From: Candidatus Gallionella acididurans
GTDB lineage: Bacteria; Pseudomonadota; Gammaproteobacteria; Burkholderiales; Gallionellaceae
Direction: 5' to 3'
NCBI GenBank assembly: GCA_001577345.1
Contig: LSLI01000016.1
Location: 1 to 40,777 of the forward strand
Length of the DNA: 40,777 nt
Both the position numbers and the translations under genes were made by a program. Position 1 is the first letter of the stretch. Every line of letters starts with the position of its first letter. Under the pieces are notes generated by a model. It had not been told where the DNA came from, searched no databases, and saw only the letters and a list, made by a program, of their open reading frames with translations. Positions 24,982 through 37,243 of this stretch are shown here, one piece after another.

Positions 24982-25091
24982 TTGACTTGATTCAAACTAT
25001 ATCAAGTGCCCCTGAAAATTCAAATTTCTGATGAAACTCCTAGCCATTCCACTAGACCACCAAAGAACGGTAGCCAAGTGTCTGGTTATAA

Positions 25092-25177
25092 GCCAGGCAA
25101 GGCGCGCGAAAAAAATCGCTGCACCGCATATGTGAGTATATGCAAGCAAGATTTTTTGAGCGCAACGCAGCATGGCG
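25092..25177. repeat. Large imperfect palindrome between ubiK and yifB
   Basis: The centre is GCATAT-GTGAGT-ATATGC (25126-25143); outward, arms containing GCCAGGCAAGGCG and CGCAACGCAGCATGGC, plus A-run versus T-run blocks, pair with mismatches over about 34 bases each. Flanks from about 25074 to 25195 may extend it. It looks like a miniature palindromic intergenic element rather than a terminator; copies elsewhere in the genome cannot be seen from here. Confidence 0.55.
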
Positions 25178-25205
25178 ACGAAACTTTGGGTTTTAAGGGG
25201 CGCTT

Positions 25206-26696
25206 GTGAGCCTGGCTGTACTGTATAGCCGCGCGCTTTCAGGAATGGAGGCTGCGCTGGTCACCGTGGAGGTGCACATTGCCAACGGCCTGCCCAACTT
25301 CACCATCGTGGGTTTGCCGGAAACCGAAGTCAAGGAAAGCAAGGATCGCGTGCGGGCCGCGCTGCAAAATTGCCAGTTCGATTTTCCGGCGCGGCGCATC
25401 ACCGTCAACCTCGCTCCCGCCGACCTGCCCAAGGAAAGCGGGCGTTTCGATCTGCCCATCGCGCTCGGCATACTCGCCGCGACCGGACAGATTCCCTCTG
25501 ACAGACTCGCCGAATACGAATATGCAGGCGAACTCGCGCTGACTGGCGAGCTGCGCGCAATACGCGGTGCGCTGGCGATGACCTATCGCGCCGTAAACAG
25601 CGGGCGAGCTTTTATTTTGCCGCAAGCGAATGCTGCCGAAGCCGCGCTGGTGGAGGATGCCACCGTATATGCGGCGCAATCGTTGCTGCAAGTGGCCGCG
25701 CATCTGACCGGACGTGAATTGATCGCGCCCTTCATCAGTCAGCCGCAAACCATCCATCCGCATTACCCGGACATCAGCGAAGTGAAAGGACAGGCGCAGG
25801 CCAAACGCGCGCTGGAGATCGCCGCAGCGGGCGGGCACAGCGTACTGATGATGGGCCCTCCCGGCACCGGAAAATCCATGCTGGCGGCGCGCTTCCCCGG
25901 TATCCTGCCGCAGATGACACAGGCGGAAGCGTTGCAGAGCGCAGCCTTGCAATCTCTGGATGGCAGCTTCGACGTGGCCAGATGGAAGACCCGGCCTTAC
26001 CGCGCGCCGCACCATACCGCTTCAGGTGTTGCGCTGGTCGGGGGCGGCAGCAGTCCGCGCCCCGGTGAAATATCGATGGCCCTGCACGGCGTGCTGTTTC
26101 TTGACGAGTTGCCGGAATTCGACCGCAGCGTGCTTGAAGTATTGCGTGAGCCGATGGAGTCCGGGCGCATCACCATTTCGCGCGCCGCACGCCGCGCCGA
26201 TTTTCCGGCGCAGTTCCAGCTTATCGCGGCGATGAACCCGTGCCCGTGCGGTTATCTCGGCCACTACAACGGCAAATGCCGCTGCACGCCCGACCAGATA
26301 TCGCGCTATAGGAGCAGGATCTCCGGTCCGTTGCTGGATCGTATCGACATCCAGATCGAAGTACCGTCAGTACCGCAGAACGACCTGCTCAATAAATCTG
26401 ATGGGGAATCCAGTGCTGAACTCCAGGCGCGGGTTGAAATCGCCCGCCAGCGCCAGCTGGCGCGCCAGGAAAAATCCAACGCACAACTTTCCGTGACCGA
26501 AATCGACGCCTTGTGCACACCGGACGAACAGGGCGTCGCATTGCTGCAACAGGCTATCAGCCGGCTCGGCTTGTCGGCGCGCGCCTATCACCGCGTGCTC
26601 AAGGTCGCGCGCACCATCGCCGACCTGGAGGGGGAACACACCGTCGCCACGAAACATATCGCCGAGGCGATTCAGTATCGCAGGCTGAACTTATAA
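25206..26696 (+). CDS. comM: YifB/ComM-family Mg-chelatase-like AAA+ ATPase
   Basis: A 496-residue protein. The N-terminal ChlI domain (about 20-140) has FTIVGLPETEVKESKDRVRAAL and LAPADLPKESGRFDLPIALGIL. The AAA+ core has Walker A GPPGTGKSML near 218, Walker B GVLFLDELPEF, and a zinc-like CPCGYLG...CRCTPDQI pair; the C-terminal domain ends HIAEAIQYRRL. Full family length. ComM-type helicases aid branch migration of incoming DNA during natural transformation. It begins with GTG at 25206, directly after the palindromic repeat; no strong ribosome site is visible. Confidence 0.93.
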   Translation: MSLAVLYSRALSGMEAALVTVEVHIANGLPNFTIVGLPETEVKESKDRVRAALQNCQFDFPARRITVNLAPADLPKESGRFDLPIALGILAATGQIPSDRLAEYEYAGELALTGELRAIRGALAMTYRAVNSGRAFILPQANAAEAALVEDATVYAAQSLLQVAAHLTGRELIAPFISQPQTIHPHYPDISEVKGQAQAKRALEIAAAGGHSVLMMGPPGTGKSMLAARFPGILPQMTQAEALQSAALQSLDGSFDVARWKTRPYRAPHHTASGVALVGGGSSPRPGEISMALHGVLFLDELPEFDRSVLEVLREPMESGRITISRAARRADFPAQFQLIAAMNPCPCGYLGHYNGKCRCTPDQISRYRSRISGPLLDRIDIQIEVPSVPQNDLLNKSDGESSAELQARVEIARQRQLARQEKSNAQLSVTEIDALCTPDEQGVALLQQAISRLGLSARAYHRVLKVARTIADLEGEHTVATKHIAEAIQYRRLNL

Positions 26697-26722
26697 CTCA
26701 CCAACCACTGATACTTTTTACT

Positions 26723-26825
26723 CCAACCGTTCGCCCCGTGGTACCGAAGGGTGGAGAAATTTACAGGCGGTTCGATACGCGCTGCGTATCCTGTGCTTGC
26801 CGAAGCAGCACCGCGAACGGTTTGG
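26723..26825. repeat. Composite inverted-repeat element upstream of metH
   Basis: Outer arms CCAACCGTTCG (26723-26733) and CGAACGGTTTGG (26814-26825) enclose a perfect inner hairpin GATACGC-GCT-GCGTATC (26774-26790) and other partial pairings. The layout resembles short REP/MITE-like elements. It fills most of the 186-base gap before metH. I saw no cobalamin, SAM or SAH riboswitch consensus in this gap. Confidence 0.55.
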
Positions 26826-26882
26826 GAAGAGTTTGCCTGCTCTGCATGTTAAAATCCGCCTTCTTTTTTCAGACAGCACACC

Positions 26883-30698
<3,816 letters not shown>

Positions 30699-30708
30699 GC
30701 ACGATGAT

Positions 30709-31488
30709 ATGAAAATCAGGCAATTCCAGGTCGACGCTTTTACAACCCGGATATTCGGCGGCAATCCCGCCGCGGTTTGCCCGCTCGACGCGTGGCTGGA
30801 AGATGACCTGCTGCAAGCGATTGCGGCAGAGAACAATCTTTCCGAAACCGCTTTCTTTGTCCCGACGAAAAATGGTTTTCATTTGCGCTGGTTTACGCCG
30901 GTGGCTGAAGTTGATCTTTGCGGTCATGCCACGCTGGCATCCGCGCATGTGCTTTTTGAGATTCTCGGTTACCTTGGGCAAACCATCACTTTTGAAACGC
31001 TCAGCGGAATTTTAACCGTGGAACGCAAGGGGGCATTATTGATCATGGATTTTCCTGCTGCGCCTCCCGTCTTGTGCGTGCCGCCGAGTCGGCTGCTTGA
31101 GGGCCTTGGTCAGCAACCCATTGAGGTTTTGTCTGCCGACGACTACTTTGTGGTTTTCGATAGCGAAGATACGGTTCGTTCTATCAAGCCAGACTTTGCC
31201 AAACTGGCCGGGCTTGATTTGCGCGGGGTCATCGTTACCGCACGCGGCAAACAGGTCGACTTTGTAAGCCGCTTCTTCGCGCCTAAATTCGGCATACCCG
31301 AAGACCCGGTTACCGGTTCGGCACACTGTACGTTGACTCCCTACTGGTCGGCAAGGCTGGGCAGGCAAGTATTGAACGCACGTCAGGTTTCAAAACGCGG
31401 AGGCGATATACAATGCGAACTCAAGGGTAATCGCGTTGCGCTTGCGGGGTATGCAGTCACGTTCATGGAAGCAGAAATTTTTATTTAA
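30709..31488 (+). CDS. PhzF-family isomerase-like protein
   Basis: A 259-residue member of the PhzF/YddE family, which shares the diaminopimelate-epimerase fold but uses no cofactor. Family marks: QVDAFTTRIFGGNPAAVCPLD, the catalytic glutamate in NNLSETAFFVP (about residue 45), LRWFTPVAEVDLCGHATLASAHVLF, and FGIPEDPVTGSAHCTLTPYW. It starts 10 bases after metH and could be co-transcribed, but has no obvious link to methionine. The ribosome site is weak. No phenazine genes are nearby; the substrate is unknown, as for most members. Confidence 0.92.
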   Translation: MKIRQFQVDAFTTRIFGGNPAAVCPLDAWLEDDLLQAIAAENNLSETAFFVPTKNGFHLRWFTPVAEVDLCGHATLASAHVLFEILGYLGQTITFETLSGILTVERKGALLIMDFPAAPPVLCVPPSRLLEGLGQQPIEVLSADDYFVVFDSEDTVRSIKPDFAKLAGLDLRGVIVTARGKQVDFVSRFFAPKFGIPEDPVTGSAHCTLTPYWSARLGRQVLNARQVSKRGGDIQCELKGNRVALAGYAVTFMEAEIFI

Positions 31489-31509
31489 CCCTATACAGAG
31501 GAATTTCTT

Positions 31510-31965
31510 ATGAAAAGGAACATTCTGTTTTTACCGCTGGCGGTGCTGTTTGCAGCCGGCCTTTATACAACCACCGGGTGCACTGAACAGAACGCACCCA
31601 AAATGGAGACTGGCAACATGACTGAACTGATCAAGACCGATGTAAAACTGGGCACAGGGGATCTCGCAATACCCGGAAAACTCGTATCCGTGCATTACAC
31701 CGGCTGGCTGTATGATGCGTCGGCACCCGACCATCACGGCAAGAAGTTTGACAGCTCGCGCGACCGCAACGAGCCTTTCGAATTTCCGCTGGGCGCAGGC
31801 CGCGTCATCGCGGGCTGGGACCAGGGCGTGGCAGGCATGAAGGTCGGTGGCCAACGCACGCTGATCATCCCCGCAAGCATGGGCTATGGCGCGCGCGGGG
31901 CAGGCGGGGTAATCCCGCCGAACGCGACGCTGGTGTTTGATGTAGAACTGCTCGGCGTACATTAG
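31510..31965 (+). CDS. Exported FKBP-type peptidyl-prolyl isomerase
   Basis: A 151-residue protein with an N-terminal hydrophobic signal (about 1-22) ending in TTTGC, which may be a non-canonical lipobox; if so it is a lipoprotein. The FKBP domain (about 40-151) has [50 protein letters not shown] and [24 protein letters not shown], with the active-site aromatics and Asp in place. It should help fold proteins in the periplasm or at the membrane. GAGG nine bases before the ATG. Confidence 0.93.
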   Translation: MKRNILFLPLAVLFAAGLYTTTGCTEQNAPKMETGNMTELIKTDVKLGTGDLAIPGKLVSVHYTGWLYDASAPDHHGKKFDSSRDRNEPFEFPLGAGRVIAGWDQGVAGMKVGGQRTLIIPASMGYGARGAGGVIPPNATLVFDVELLGVH

Positions 31966-32025
31966 GCAGGCGTAGTGATGCCGGACGATCCCAGCCTTTT
32001 TTCCTGAATGAAAAAGGGACAGACT

Positions 32026-32382
32026 ATGAATATGATTGCGCATCCGCTTCTTGTTACAACGCTGATGCTTGTCGTGTCCAACCTGTTCATGACTTTCGCC
32101 TGGTACGGTCACCTGAAGAATCTTTCCGGTTCGCCATGGTATATAGCCGCACTGGTAAGCTGGGGAATTGCGTTATTCGAGTATCTGTTTCAAGTGCCCG
32201 CCAACCGCATCGGTTATACCGAACTCAGCCTGGGCCAGTTAAAAATACTGCAGGAGGTGATCACGCTGTCGGTATTCGTTCCGTTCGCGGTGATATACAT
32301 GAACCAGCCGCTGAAATGGGATTATCTTTACGCGGCGCTGTGCATGTTGGGTGCGGCATATTTCATATTTCGCAGCGCTTAG
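32026..32382 (+). CDS. DUF486 (DMT-like) small membrane protein
   Basis: A 118-residue protein with four predicted membrane helices (about 6-27, 38-57, 74-95, 98-116). MTFAWYGHLKN near the start and WGIALFEYLFQVPANRIGY and LKILQEVITLSVFV are hallmarks of DUF486, a half-size relative of drug/metabolite transporters. Function unknown. The ATG at 32026 is chosen because AAGGGA lies about nine bases upstream; an ATG at 32008 lacks one. Confidence 0.9.
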   Translation: MNMIAHPLLVTTLMLVVSNLFMTFAWYGHLKNLSGSPWYIAALVSWGIALFEYLFQVPANRIGYTELSLGQLKILQEVITLSVFVPFAVIYMNQPLKWDYLYAALCMLGAAYFIFRSA

Positions 32383-32418
32383 GAAATCTTCATAATTTTT
32401 CACATTCTGAAAGTAATC

Positions 32419-32715
32419 ATGCAATGCTCATTCTGTAGCACCGAACTCAAACCCGATGCGCTCACTTGCGACAAATGCGGGGCTCATAAGGTTTACAGGC
32501 GCACCACCGCGGGTATCTTCGTCGGCTGGGTCGGCATGTTGATTGCGCTGATCTGGGCCGCGTTGTTTGTTCCCCTGCTGTTCCTGCCCTTCATGGGTAT
32601 CAGCTTGGGCGGATATCCCTGGGCAGCGCTGGTCATCGGCCTCATCCTGGCGCCGGCTTTGCTGTGGTATTCCAAATCAACCGTGCATGCTCTATGGATA
32701 GGCCGCGACGATTGA
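32419..32715 (+). CDS. Zinc-ribbon two-helix membrane protein
   Basis: A 98-residue protein. The N-terminal zinc ribbon has CSFC and CDKC pairs (residues 3-6 and 18-21), followed by two hydrophobic helices (about 33-57 and 66-84). Such proteins are widespread; no function is known to me. The ribosome site is weak. Its 3' end overlaps the 5' end of mpl if mpl starts at 32694. Confidence 0.75.
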   Translation: MQCSFCSTELKPDALTCDKCGAHKVYRRTTAGIFVGWVGMLIALIWAALFVPLLFLPFMGISLGGYPWAALVIGLILAPALLWYSKSTVHALWIGRDD

Positions 32716-34136
32716 ACTCAGTGAACCCTGAAAAACCTCCGGCGATACACATCCTCGGAATCTGCGGCACGTTCATGGGCGGCATAGCGGTATTGGCCAG
32801 GCAAGCCGGTTATCGCGTCACCGGTTGCGATGCCAATGTGTACCCGCCGATGAGCACGCAACTGGAAGACCAGGGCATAGAACTGATCGAGGGTTTCGGC
32901 TTGGAGCAGCTTGATCTGGAACCGGATATATTTGTCATCGGCAATGTGGTGTCGCGCGGAAATCCATTGATCGAGGAGATCCTGAATCGCAGCCTGCCCT
33001 ACATCTCGGGCCCGCAATGGCTGGCCGAGAATATTCTGCAGCGCGGTGGAGCGCCTGTCGCCTCGCTATCAGCTCCGGGTCCGCAAAGCGGCACAACCGG
33101 AACGGGCACCCCCAAATGGGTGTTGGCAGTCGCAGGCACCCACGGCAAAACCACCACCAGCGCCATGCTGGCCTGGATACTGGAATACGCCGGGCTCAAT
33201 CCCGGATTTTTGATAGGCGGGATTCCGCAGAACTTCGGCGTTTCCGCGCGCCTGACCGATTCGCCTTTTTTCGTCATCGAAGCGGACGAATACGACACCG
33301 CATTTTTCGACAAGCGTTCCAAATTTGTGCATTACCATCCGCGCACCGCGATACTCAACAATCTCGAGTTCGACCATGCGGACATCTTTGCCGATCTCGC
33401 TGCGATAGAAACGCAGTTCCACCACCTGGTGCGCACTGTCCCCGGCAATGGCCTGATCGTCAGCAACGGCAACGAAACTTCGCTGGATCGCGTGCTGGAA
33501 CGCGGCTGCTGGACCCCGGTTGAGAGTTTCAACACGAATGACGGCTGGCAGATAGACGCCGGCAATCACATAACCCTGGGGGGCGGATTACAGGGCACCC
33601 TGGATTGGGCGCTGTTCGGTGAACATAACCGGCATAATGCCCTGGCTGCCCTGGCTGCCGCACGCCATGCGGGCGTGCCGATCGCGCAGGGTCTGGCAGC
33701 CCTCGGCGAATTCAGGAATGTGAAGCGGCGCATGGAAGTGCGCGGCGTGGCAAACGGCATTACCGTGTATGACGATTTCGCCCACCATCCGACGGCCATA
33801 GATACCACAGTCGCGGGTTTGCGCCGCAAGGTGGGCGACGCGCGGATACTGGCAGTTCTGGAACCGCGTTCAAACACAATGAAACTGGGCGTGATGAAGG
33901 ACGCGTTACCCGGCAGCCTGCGGGACGCCGATCTGGTGTTCTGCTATGCGGGCAAGCTCGGCTGGGACGCGCGTGGCGCGCTGGCACCGCTGGGCAGCAA
34001 AGCGGTAATCGAGGATGACCTGGATGCATTGATCGGAGAGATCGCTGCGGCCGCGCAGCCCGGTGACCATATCCTGGTGATGAGCAACGGCGGCTTCGGC
34101 GGAATACACGAGAAACTTCTGAAGATACTGTCGTAG
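32694..34136 (+). CDS. mpl: UDP-MurNAc:L-alanyl-gamma-D-glutamyl-meso-DAP ligase (murein tripeptide recycling)
   Basis: A Mur-ligase-type enzyme that rejoins recycled tripeptide to UDP-MurNAc in the cytoplasm. Marks: N-terminal IHILGICGTFMGGIAVLARQAGY, ATP P-loop AGTHGKTTTSAML, IEADEYDTAFFDKRSKFVHY, LEFDHADIF, EHNRHNALAALAAA, YDDFAHHPTAI and LEPRSNTMKLG. Between the first two, a segment of about 25 residues rich in Gly, Ser and Pro (APVASLSAPGPQSGTTGTGT) looks like an added loop. The start is uncertain: ATG 32694 overlaps the previous gene by 22 bases, while GTG 32721 would begin closer to the usual N-terminus; neither has a good ribosome site. Converges on ntrC. Confidence 0.93.
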   Translation: MDRPRRLNSVNPEKPPAIHILGICGTFMGGIAVLARQAGYRVTGCDANVYPPMSTQLEDQGIELIEGFGLEQLDLEPDIFVIGNVVSRGNPLIEEILNRSLPYISGPQWLAENILQRGGAPVASLSAPGPQSGTTGTGTPKWVLAVAGTHGKTTTSAMLAWILEYAGLNPGFLIGGIPQNFGVSARLTDSPFFVIEADEYDTAFFDKRSKFVHYHPRTAILNNLEFDHADIFADLAAIETQFHHLVRTVPGNGLIVSNGNETSLDRVLERGCWTPVESFNTNDGWQIDAGNHITLGGGLQGTLDWALFGEHNRHNALAALAAARHAGVPIAQGLAALGEFRNVKRRMEVRGVANGITVYDDFAHHPTAIDTTVAGLRRKVGDARILAVLEPRSNTMKLGVMKDALPGSLRDADLVFCYAGKLGWDARGALAPLGSKAVIEDDLDALIGEIAAAAQPGDHILVMSNGGFGGIHEKLLKILS

Positions 34137-34138
34137 GG

Positions 34139-34154
34139 GCGTATTGCCATACGC
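34139..34154. terminator. Short hairpin between convergent mpl and ntrC
   Basis: GCGTAT-TGCC-ATACGC, six perfect pairs, in the 20-base gap between the two stop codons. No T tract on either side, so terminator activity is uncertain. Confidence 0.35.
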
Positions 34155-34156
34155 AG

Positions 34157-35554
34157 CTACTCTGGGTTGTCCAGGCCCAGCTCCTGTATCTTGCGCGTCA
34201 ATGTGTTGCGCCCGATACCGAGCAATGTAGCCGCTTCGATGCGCCGCCCGTTGGTATGCTGGAGTGCTTGCAAAATCAATGTGCGTTCAAATTGCGCGGT
34301 GAGCACGTCCATGATGCGTTCGTCGCCGCGCTGCAATGCAAGTGCCGCGTGCTGGGCCAATGTTGCGCTCCAGTCACCCTTGTTCGCCGATTCCACGGCG
34401 GATCCGCCGCGCCACTCCGGCGGCAGGTCGGCGATCTCGACAGTTTGCGATGGCGTCATCACGGTCAACCAATGGCAAAGATTTTCCAGTTGCCGCACGT
34501 TGCCGGGAAAATCCTGCATGCTAAGATGCTGCAGCGTCGCCTCGCTGAATTGCTTTTGTTCCACCGCCAATTCGCGCGCACTCTTGTGCAGGAAATACTT
34601 CGCCAGCAGCAGAATATCTTCGCGCCGTTCGCGCAATGGCGGCAGGCGCAGCCTGATGACATTCAGACGGTGGAACAGGTCCTCGCGGAACAATCCCTGT
34701 TTGACACGCTCATCCAGATTCTGGTGCGTTGCGGTGATGATGCGCACGTTTGCCTTCATCGGCTGGTGCCCCCCGACGCGGTAGAAGTTCCCGTCCGACA
34801 ACACACGCAGCAGGCGAGTCTGCAGATCGGATGGCATATCGCCGATCTCATCGAGGAATAAAGTTCCGCCTTCCGCCTGCTCGAAGCGCCCGTGCCTGGT
34901 GGTGGCTGCCCCGGTAAATGCCCCGCGTTCATGGCCGAACAACTCGGATTCAAGCAGATCCTTGGGAATCGCAGCGGTATTGATGGCAATGAACGGCTTG
35001 TCCGAGCGCGGACTGTGGCGGTGCAATGCCCTTGCGACCAGTTCTTTTCCGGTACCGGATTCACCATTGATCAGCACCGTCGCGTGCGATTGCGACAGCC
35101 TGCCGATTGCGCGAAATACTTCCTGCATTGCCGGGGCCTGCCCCAGAATATCGGTGGCCGCTTCAACCTGTTCATCGTCGTCAGTTTTCCGTCTGCCGTG
35201 TTCCAGCGCGCGGCGAATCAGCTCTATCGCATGATTGATATCGAACGGTTTGGGCAAGTATTCGAATGCACCGCCCTGAAATGATGCTACGGCACTTTCC
35301 AAATCCGAATACGCGGTCATGATGATGACCGGAATGAGCGGATGACGCTCATGCAGCGTTTGCAGAAAATCCAGTCCTGAACTGCCGGGCATGCGTATGT
35401 CGCTGACCACGACTTGCGGCAGATCCTGTCCCAGTGCGCGCAATGCATCGTCCGCGCTGGCAAAACTCTTGAATTCAATATCCTCGCGCGCCAGGGACTT
35501 TTCCAGTACCCAGCGTATGGAACGGTCGTCGTCAATTATCCAGACAGGTTTCAT
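34157..35554 (-). CDS. glnG: Nitrogen regulator NtrC (sigma54 activator)
   Basis: A 465-residue response regulator (NtrC/GlnG). Receiver domain with acidic pocket DDD (8-10) and phospho-acceptor Asp52 in VSDIRMPG. AAA+ domain with Walker A GESGTGKE, sigma54 contact loop GAFTGA, Walker B GGTLFLDEIGDM and arginine region. C-terminal Fis-type helix-turn-helix (GRRIEAATLLGIGRNTLTRKIQELG). Full length. It should bind the paired sites found upstream of four sigma54 promoters in this window. It lies 16 bases after ntrB and ends the glnA-DUF4124-ntrB-ntrC series. Confidence 0.97.
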   Translation of the reverse strand: MKPVWIIDDDRSIRWVLEKSLAREDIEFKSFASADDALRALGQDLPQVVVSDIRMPGSSGLDFLQTLHERHPLIPVIIMTAYSDLESAVASFQGGAFEYLPKPFDINHAIELIRRALEHGRRKTDDDEQVEAATDILGQAPAMQEVFRAIGRLSQSHATVLINGESGTGKELVARALHRHSPRSDKPFIAINTAAIPKDLLESELFGHERGAFTGAATTRHGRFEQAEGGTLFLDEIGDMPSDLQTRLLRVLSDGNFYRVGGHQPMKANVRIITATHQNLDERVKQGLFREDLFHRLNVIRLRLPPLRERREDILLLAKYFLHKSARELAVEQKQFSEATLQHLSMQDFPGNVRQLENLCHWLTVMTPSQTVEIADLPPEWRGGSAVESANKGDWSATLAQHAALALQRGDERIMDVLTAQFERTLILQALQHTNGRRIEAATLLGIGRNTLTRKIQELGLDNPE

Positions 35555-35570
35555 GGTTGTCGCCTAATAT

Positions 35571-36611
35571 TTATGGGATCGGAAGCATTACAGTGAAGCG
35601 TGTGCGCCCGGGTTCGCTGTCAAACTCTATTACGCCATGATGCTGGCTGATGAAATCCTGCGCGATGGTTAAACCCAGCCCATGCCCGTCAGCCCGCCCC
35701 GACACCAGCGGATAGAAAATCTTGTCCTGCAATTCCATCGGTATACCCGGCCCGTTATCTATGATTTCCACTTTAACCGCCTGGCGGTAGCGGCGTTTGA
35801 TCAGCGTAGCCTGATGCGCAACGCGGGTGCGCATAACAATGGCTCCGTTGCCCTGCATCGCTTGCGCGGCGTTGCGCACGATATTGAGCATGGTCTGTAT
35901 CAGTTGCTCCTTGTCGCCGACCAGGGCCGGCAAACTGATGTCATAGTCTCGCTTTATCTTCAATCCTTCCGGCATTTCCGCCAGCACCACGCTGCGCACC
36001 CGTTCAAGCACTTCATGAATATTGAGCGCACTGTAATGCGAGGAACTTTGCGGTGCCAGCAATTTTTCCATCAGCGATCGCAGCCGGTCCGCCTCCTGCA
36101 CGATGACCTGGGTATATTCCCGCAAAGCGGGCTTCTCCAATTCCTGTTCAAGCAATTGTGCCGCGCCGCGTATGCCCCCGAGCGGGTTCTTGATCTCATG
36201 CGCAAGATTACGCAGCAGCAGACGATTGGCCTGTGTCTGATCCAGCATCTGTTCTTCCCGGGCCAGTTTCAACGGCCTGTCTATCGCATAAAATTCGAGC
36301 AGCAAATATCGCTTGCCGAATTGCAGCGGAGTTACCGCGCAGCGCAGTTGCAGCTTGACGTGCGCAAGGGTGCCCAGCGTCAGATCATGCTCGATATAGC
36401 TGGCATCGTTTTGTATCGCTTGTTGTATCGCGTTTACCAGCTGTTCGGTATGCGTGAACACTTGCTGTAGCGGGTGGCCAAGCAGGTTTTTCCCGCTTGC
36501 ATCAAACAGATTTTCCGCAGCCGGATTGAGATAGGCTATGCGCGACTCTTCATCCAGCAGGATGACCGCAGTCGCCGAATATTCCAGTGTGAGATGGGGA
36601 AGGTCGGGCAT
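35571..36611 (-). CDS. glnL: Nitrogen sensor histidine kinase NtrB
   Basis: A 346-residue soluble kinase/phosphatase (NtrB/GlnL). PAS domain about 5-110, then the phosphorylation box NLAHEIKNPLGGIRGAAQLL with His138, and ATPase boxes N (NIVRNAAQAM), G1 (IIDNGPGIP) and G2 (GHGLGL). Length agrees with the E. coli protein (349). PII proteins such as GlnK decide whether it phosphorylates or dephosphorylates NtrC. It lies about 50 bases after the DUF4124 gene. Confidence 0.96.
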   Translation of the reverse strand: MPDLPHLTLEYSATAVILLDEESRIAYLNPAAENLFDASGKNLLGHPLQQVFTHTEQLVNAIQQAIQNDASYIEHDLTLGTLAHVKLQLRCAVTPLQFGKRYLLLEFYAIDRPLKLAREEQMLDQTQANRLLLRNLAHEIKNPLGGIRGAAQLLEQELEKPALREYTQVIVQEADRLRSLMEKLLAPQSSSHYSALNIHEVLERVRSVVLAEMPEGLKIKRDYDISLPALVGDKEQLIQTMLNIVRNAAQAMQGNGAIVMRTRVAHQATLIKRRYRQAVKVEIIDNGPGIPMELQDKIFYPLVSGRADGHGLGLTIAQDFISQHHGVIEFDSEPGRTRFTVMLPIP

Positions 36612-36662
36612 AAGTTTTATAGAGCAGAAAACATGCCAGAAGAACTGCCTGAATCAACTTTA

Positions 36663-37118
36663 TTATTTTGGCATTCTGGACAGTTCTGTTTCAATTGCCT
36701 CAATATTTTTGGTGTGCAGATCAACCTCATCCTGCAACGGCTGAACTTTCGCATCATACGCGGCGACATTGCGATAGGTCTTGCCGTCCTGGCCCCTGTA
36801 GACATCCGGGGTGGACGCTGCATCATTCAGTTTCTGCGTGGCTGCATTGAGCAATTTCTTCTCTGCATCCAGTTCGTCCTGAAGAATCTTGCGCCGGGTA
36901 TTGTCCCGCCCTTTTTGCGTTTGACTGTCCACACTCGGAAACCCGGAGCCTTTGGCCGCCGGTAACATGGTAGGCAAGGGTTCCAGGTTGAGCTTCTTGC
37001 CGCCCGCGATAGGCGAGCTCGAGTAAGTGACATGCCCATCGGCATCGACTGCTTTATAAATCTCGGCATGCACCAACATTGGGCTGCAACACAGTATCGC
37101 AAATAAATATCGTTTCAT
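36663..37118 (-). CDS. DUF4124 periplasmic protein with coiled-coil tail
   Basis: A 151-residue protein. A signal peptide (MKRYLFAILCCSPMLVHA) leads into the DUF4124 motif EIYKAVDADGHVTYSSSPIAGGKKLNLEPLP. Residues about 70-150 form a charged, coiled-coil-prone helix (ILQDELDAEKKLLNAATQKLND; VQPLQDEVDLHTKNIEAIETEL). The ATG at 37118 is chosen because it begins the signal peptide and has GGAAG upstream; the frame extends further but through the glnA terminator. DUF4124 genes often lie between glnA and ntrB in betaproteobacteria; their role is unknown. Confidence 0.88.
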   Translation of the reverse strand: MKRYLFAILCCSPMLVHAEIYKAVDADGHVTYSSSPIAGGKKLNLEPLPTMLPAAKGSGFPSVDSQTQKGRDNTRRKILQDELDAEKKLLNAATQKLNDAASTPDVYRGQDGKTYRNVAAYDAKVQPLQDEVDLHTKNIEAIETELSRMPK

Positions 37119-37185
37119 GTTCGCGCTTCCGTTGAGTAACGCATCAAGTATAGGCCATGGTTCAGGCTCAGACAAACATTTCCCG

Positions 37186-37218
37186 TTCAAAACAAAACGG
37201 GGCACAAAGCCCCGTTTT
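37186..37218 (-). terminator. Intrinsic terminator after glnA
   Basis: Ten-pair stem AAAACGGGGC/GCCCCGTTTT with loop ACAAA or TTTGT by strand, followed on the minus strand by a T-rich stretch. It lies about 25 bases after the glnA stop and should reduce glnA read-through into the ntrB-ntrC genes. Confidence 0.85.
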
Positions 37219-37243
37219 ATTTTCCTGTGCAACTTCGTAAATC

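Noticed and set aside
26697..26882. Cobalamin, SAM or SAH riboswitch before metH.
   Set aside because: No consensus core such as the B12-box was found; only inverted repeats are seen.
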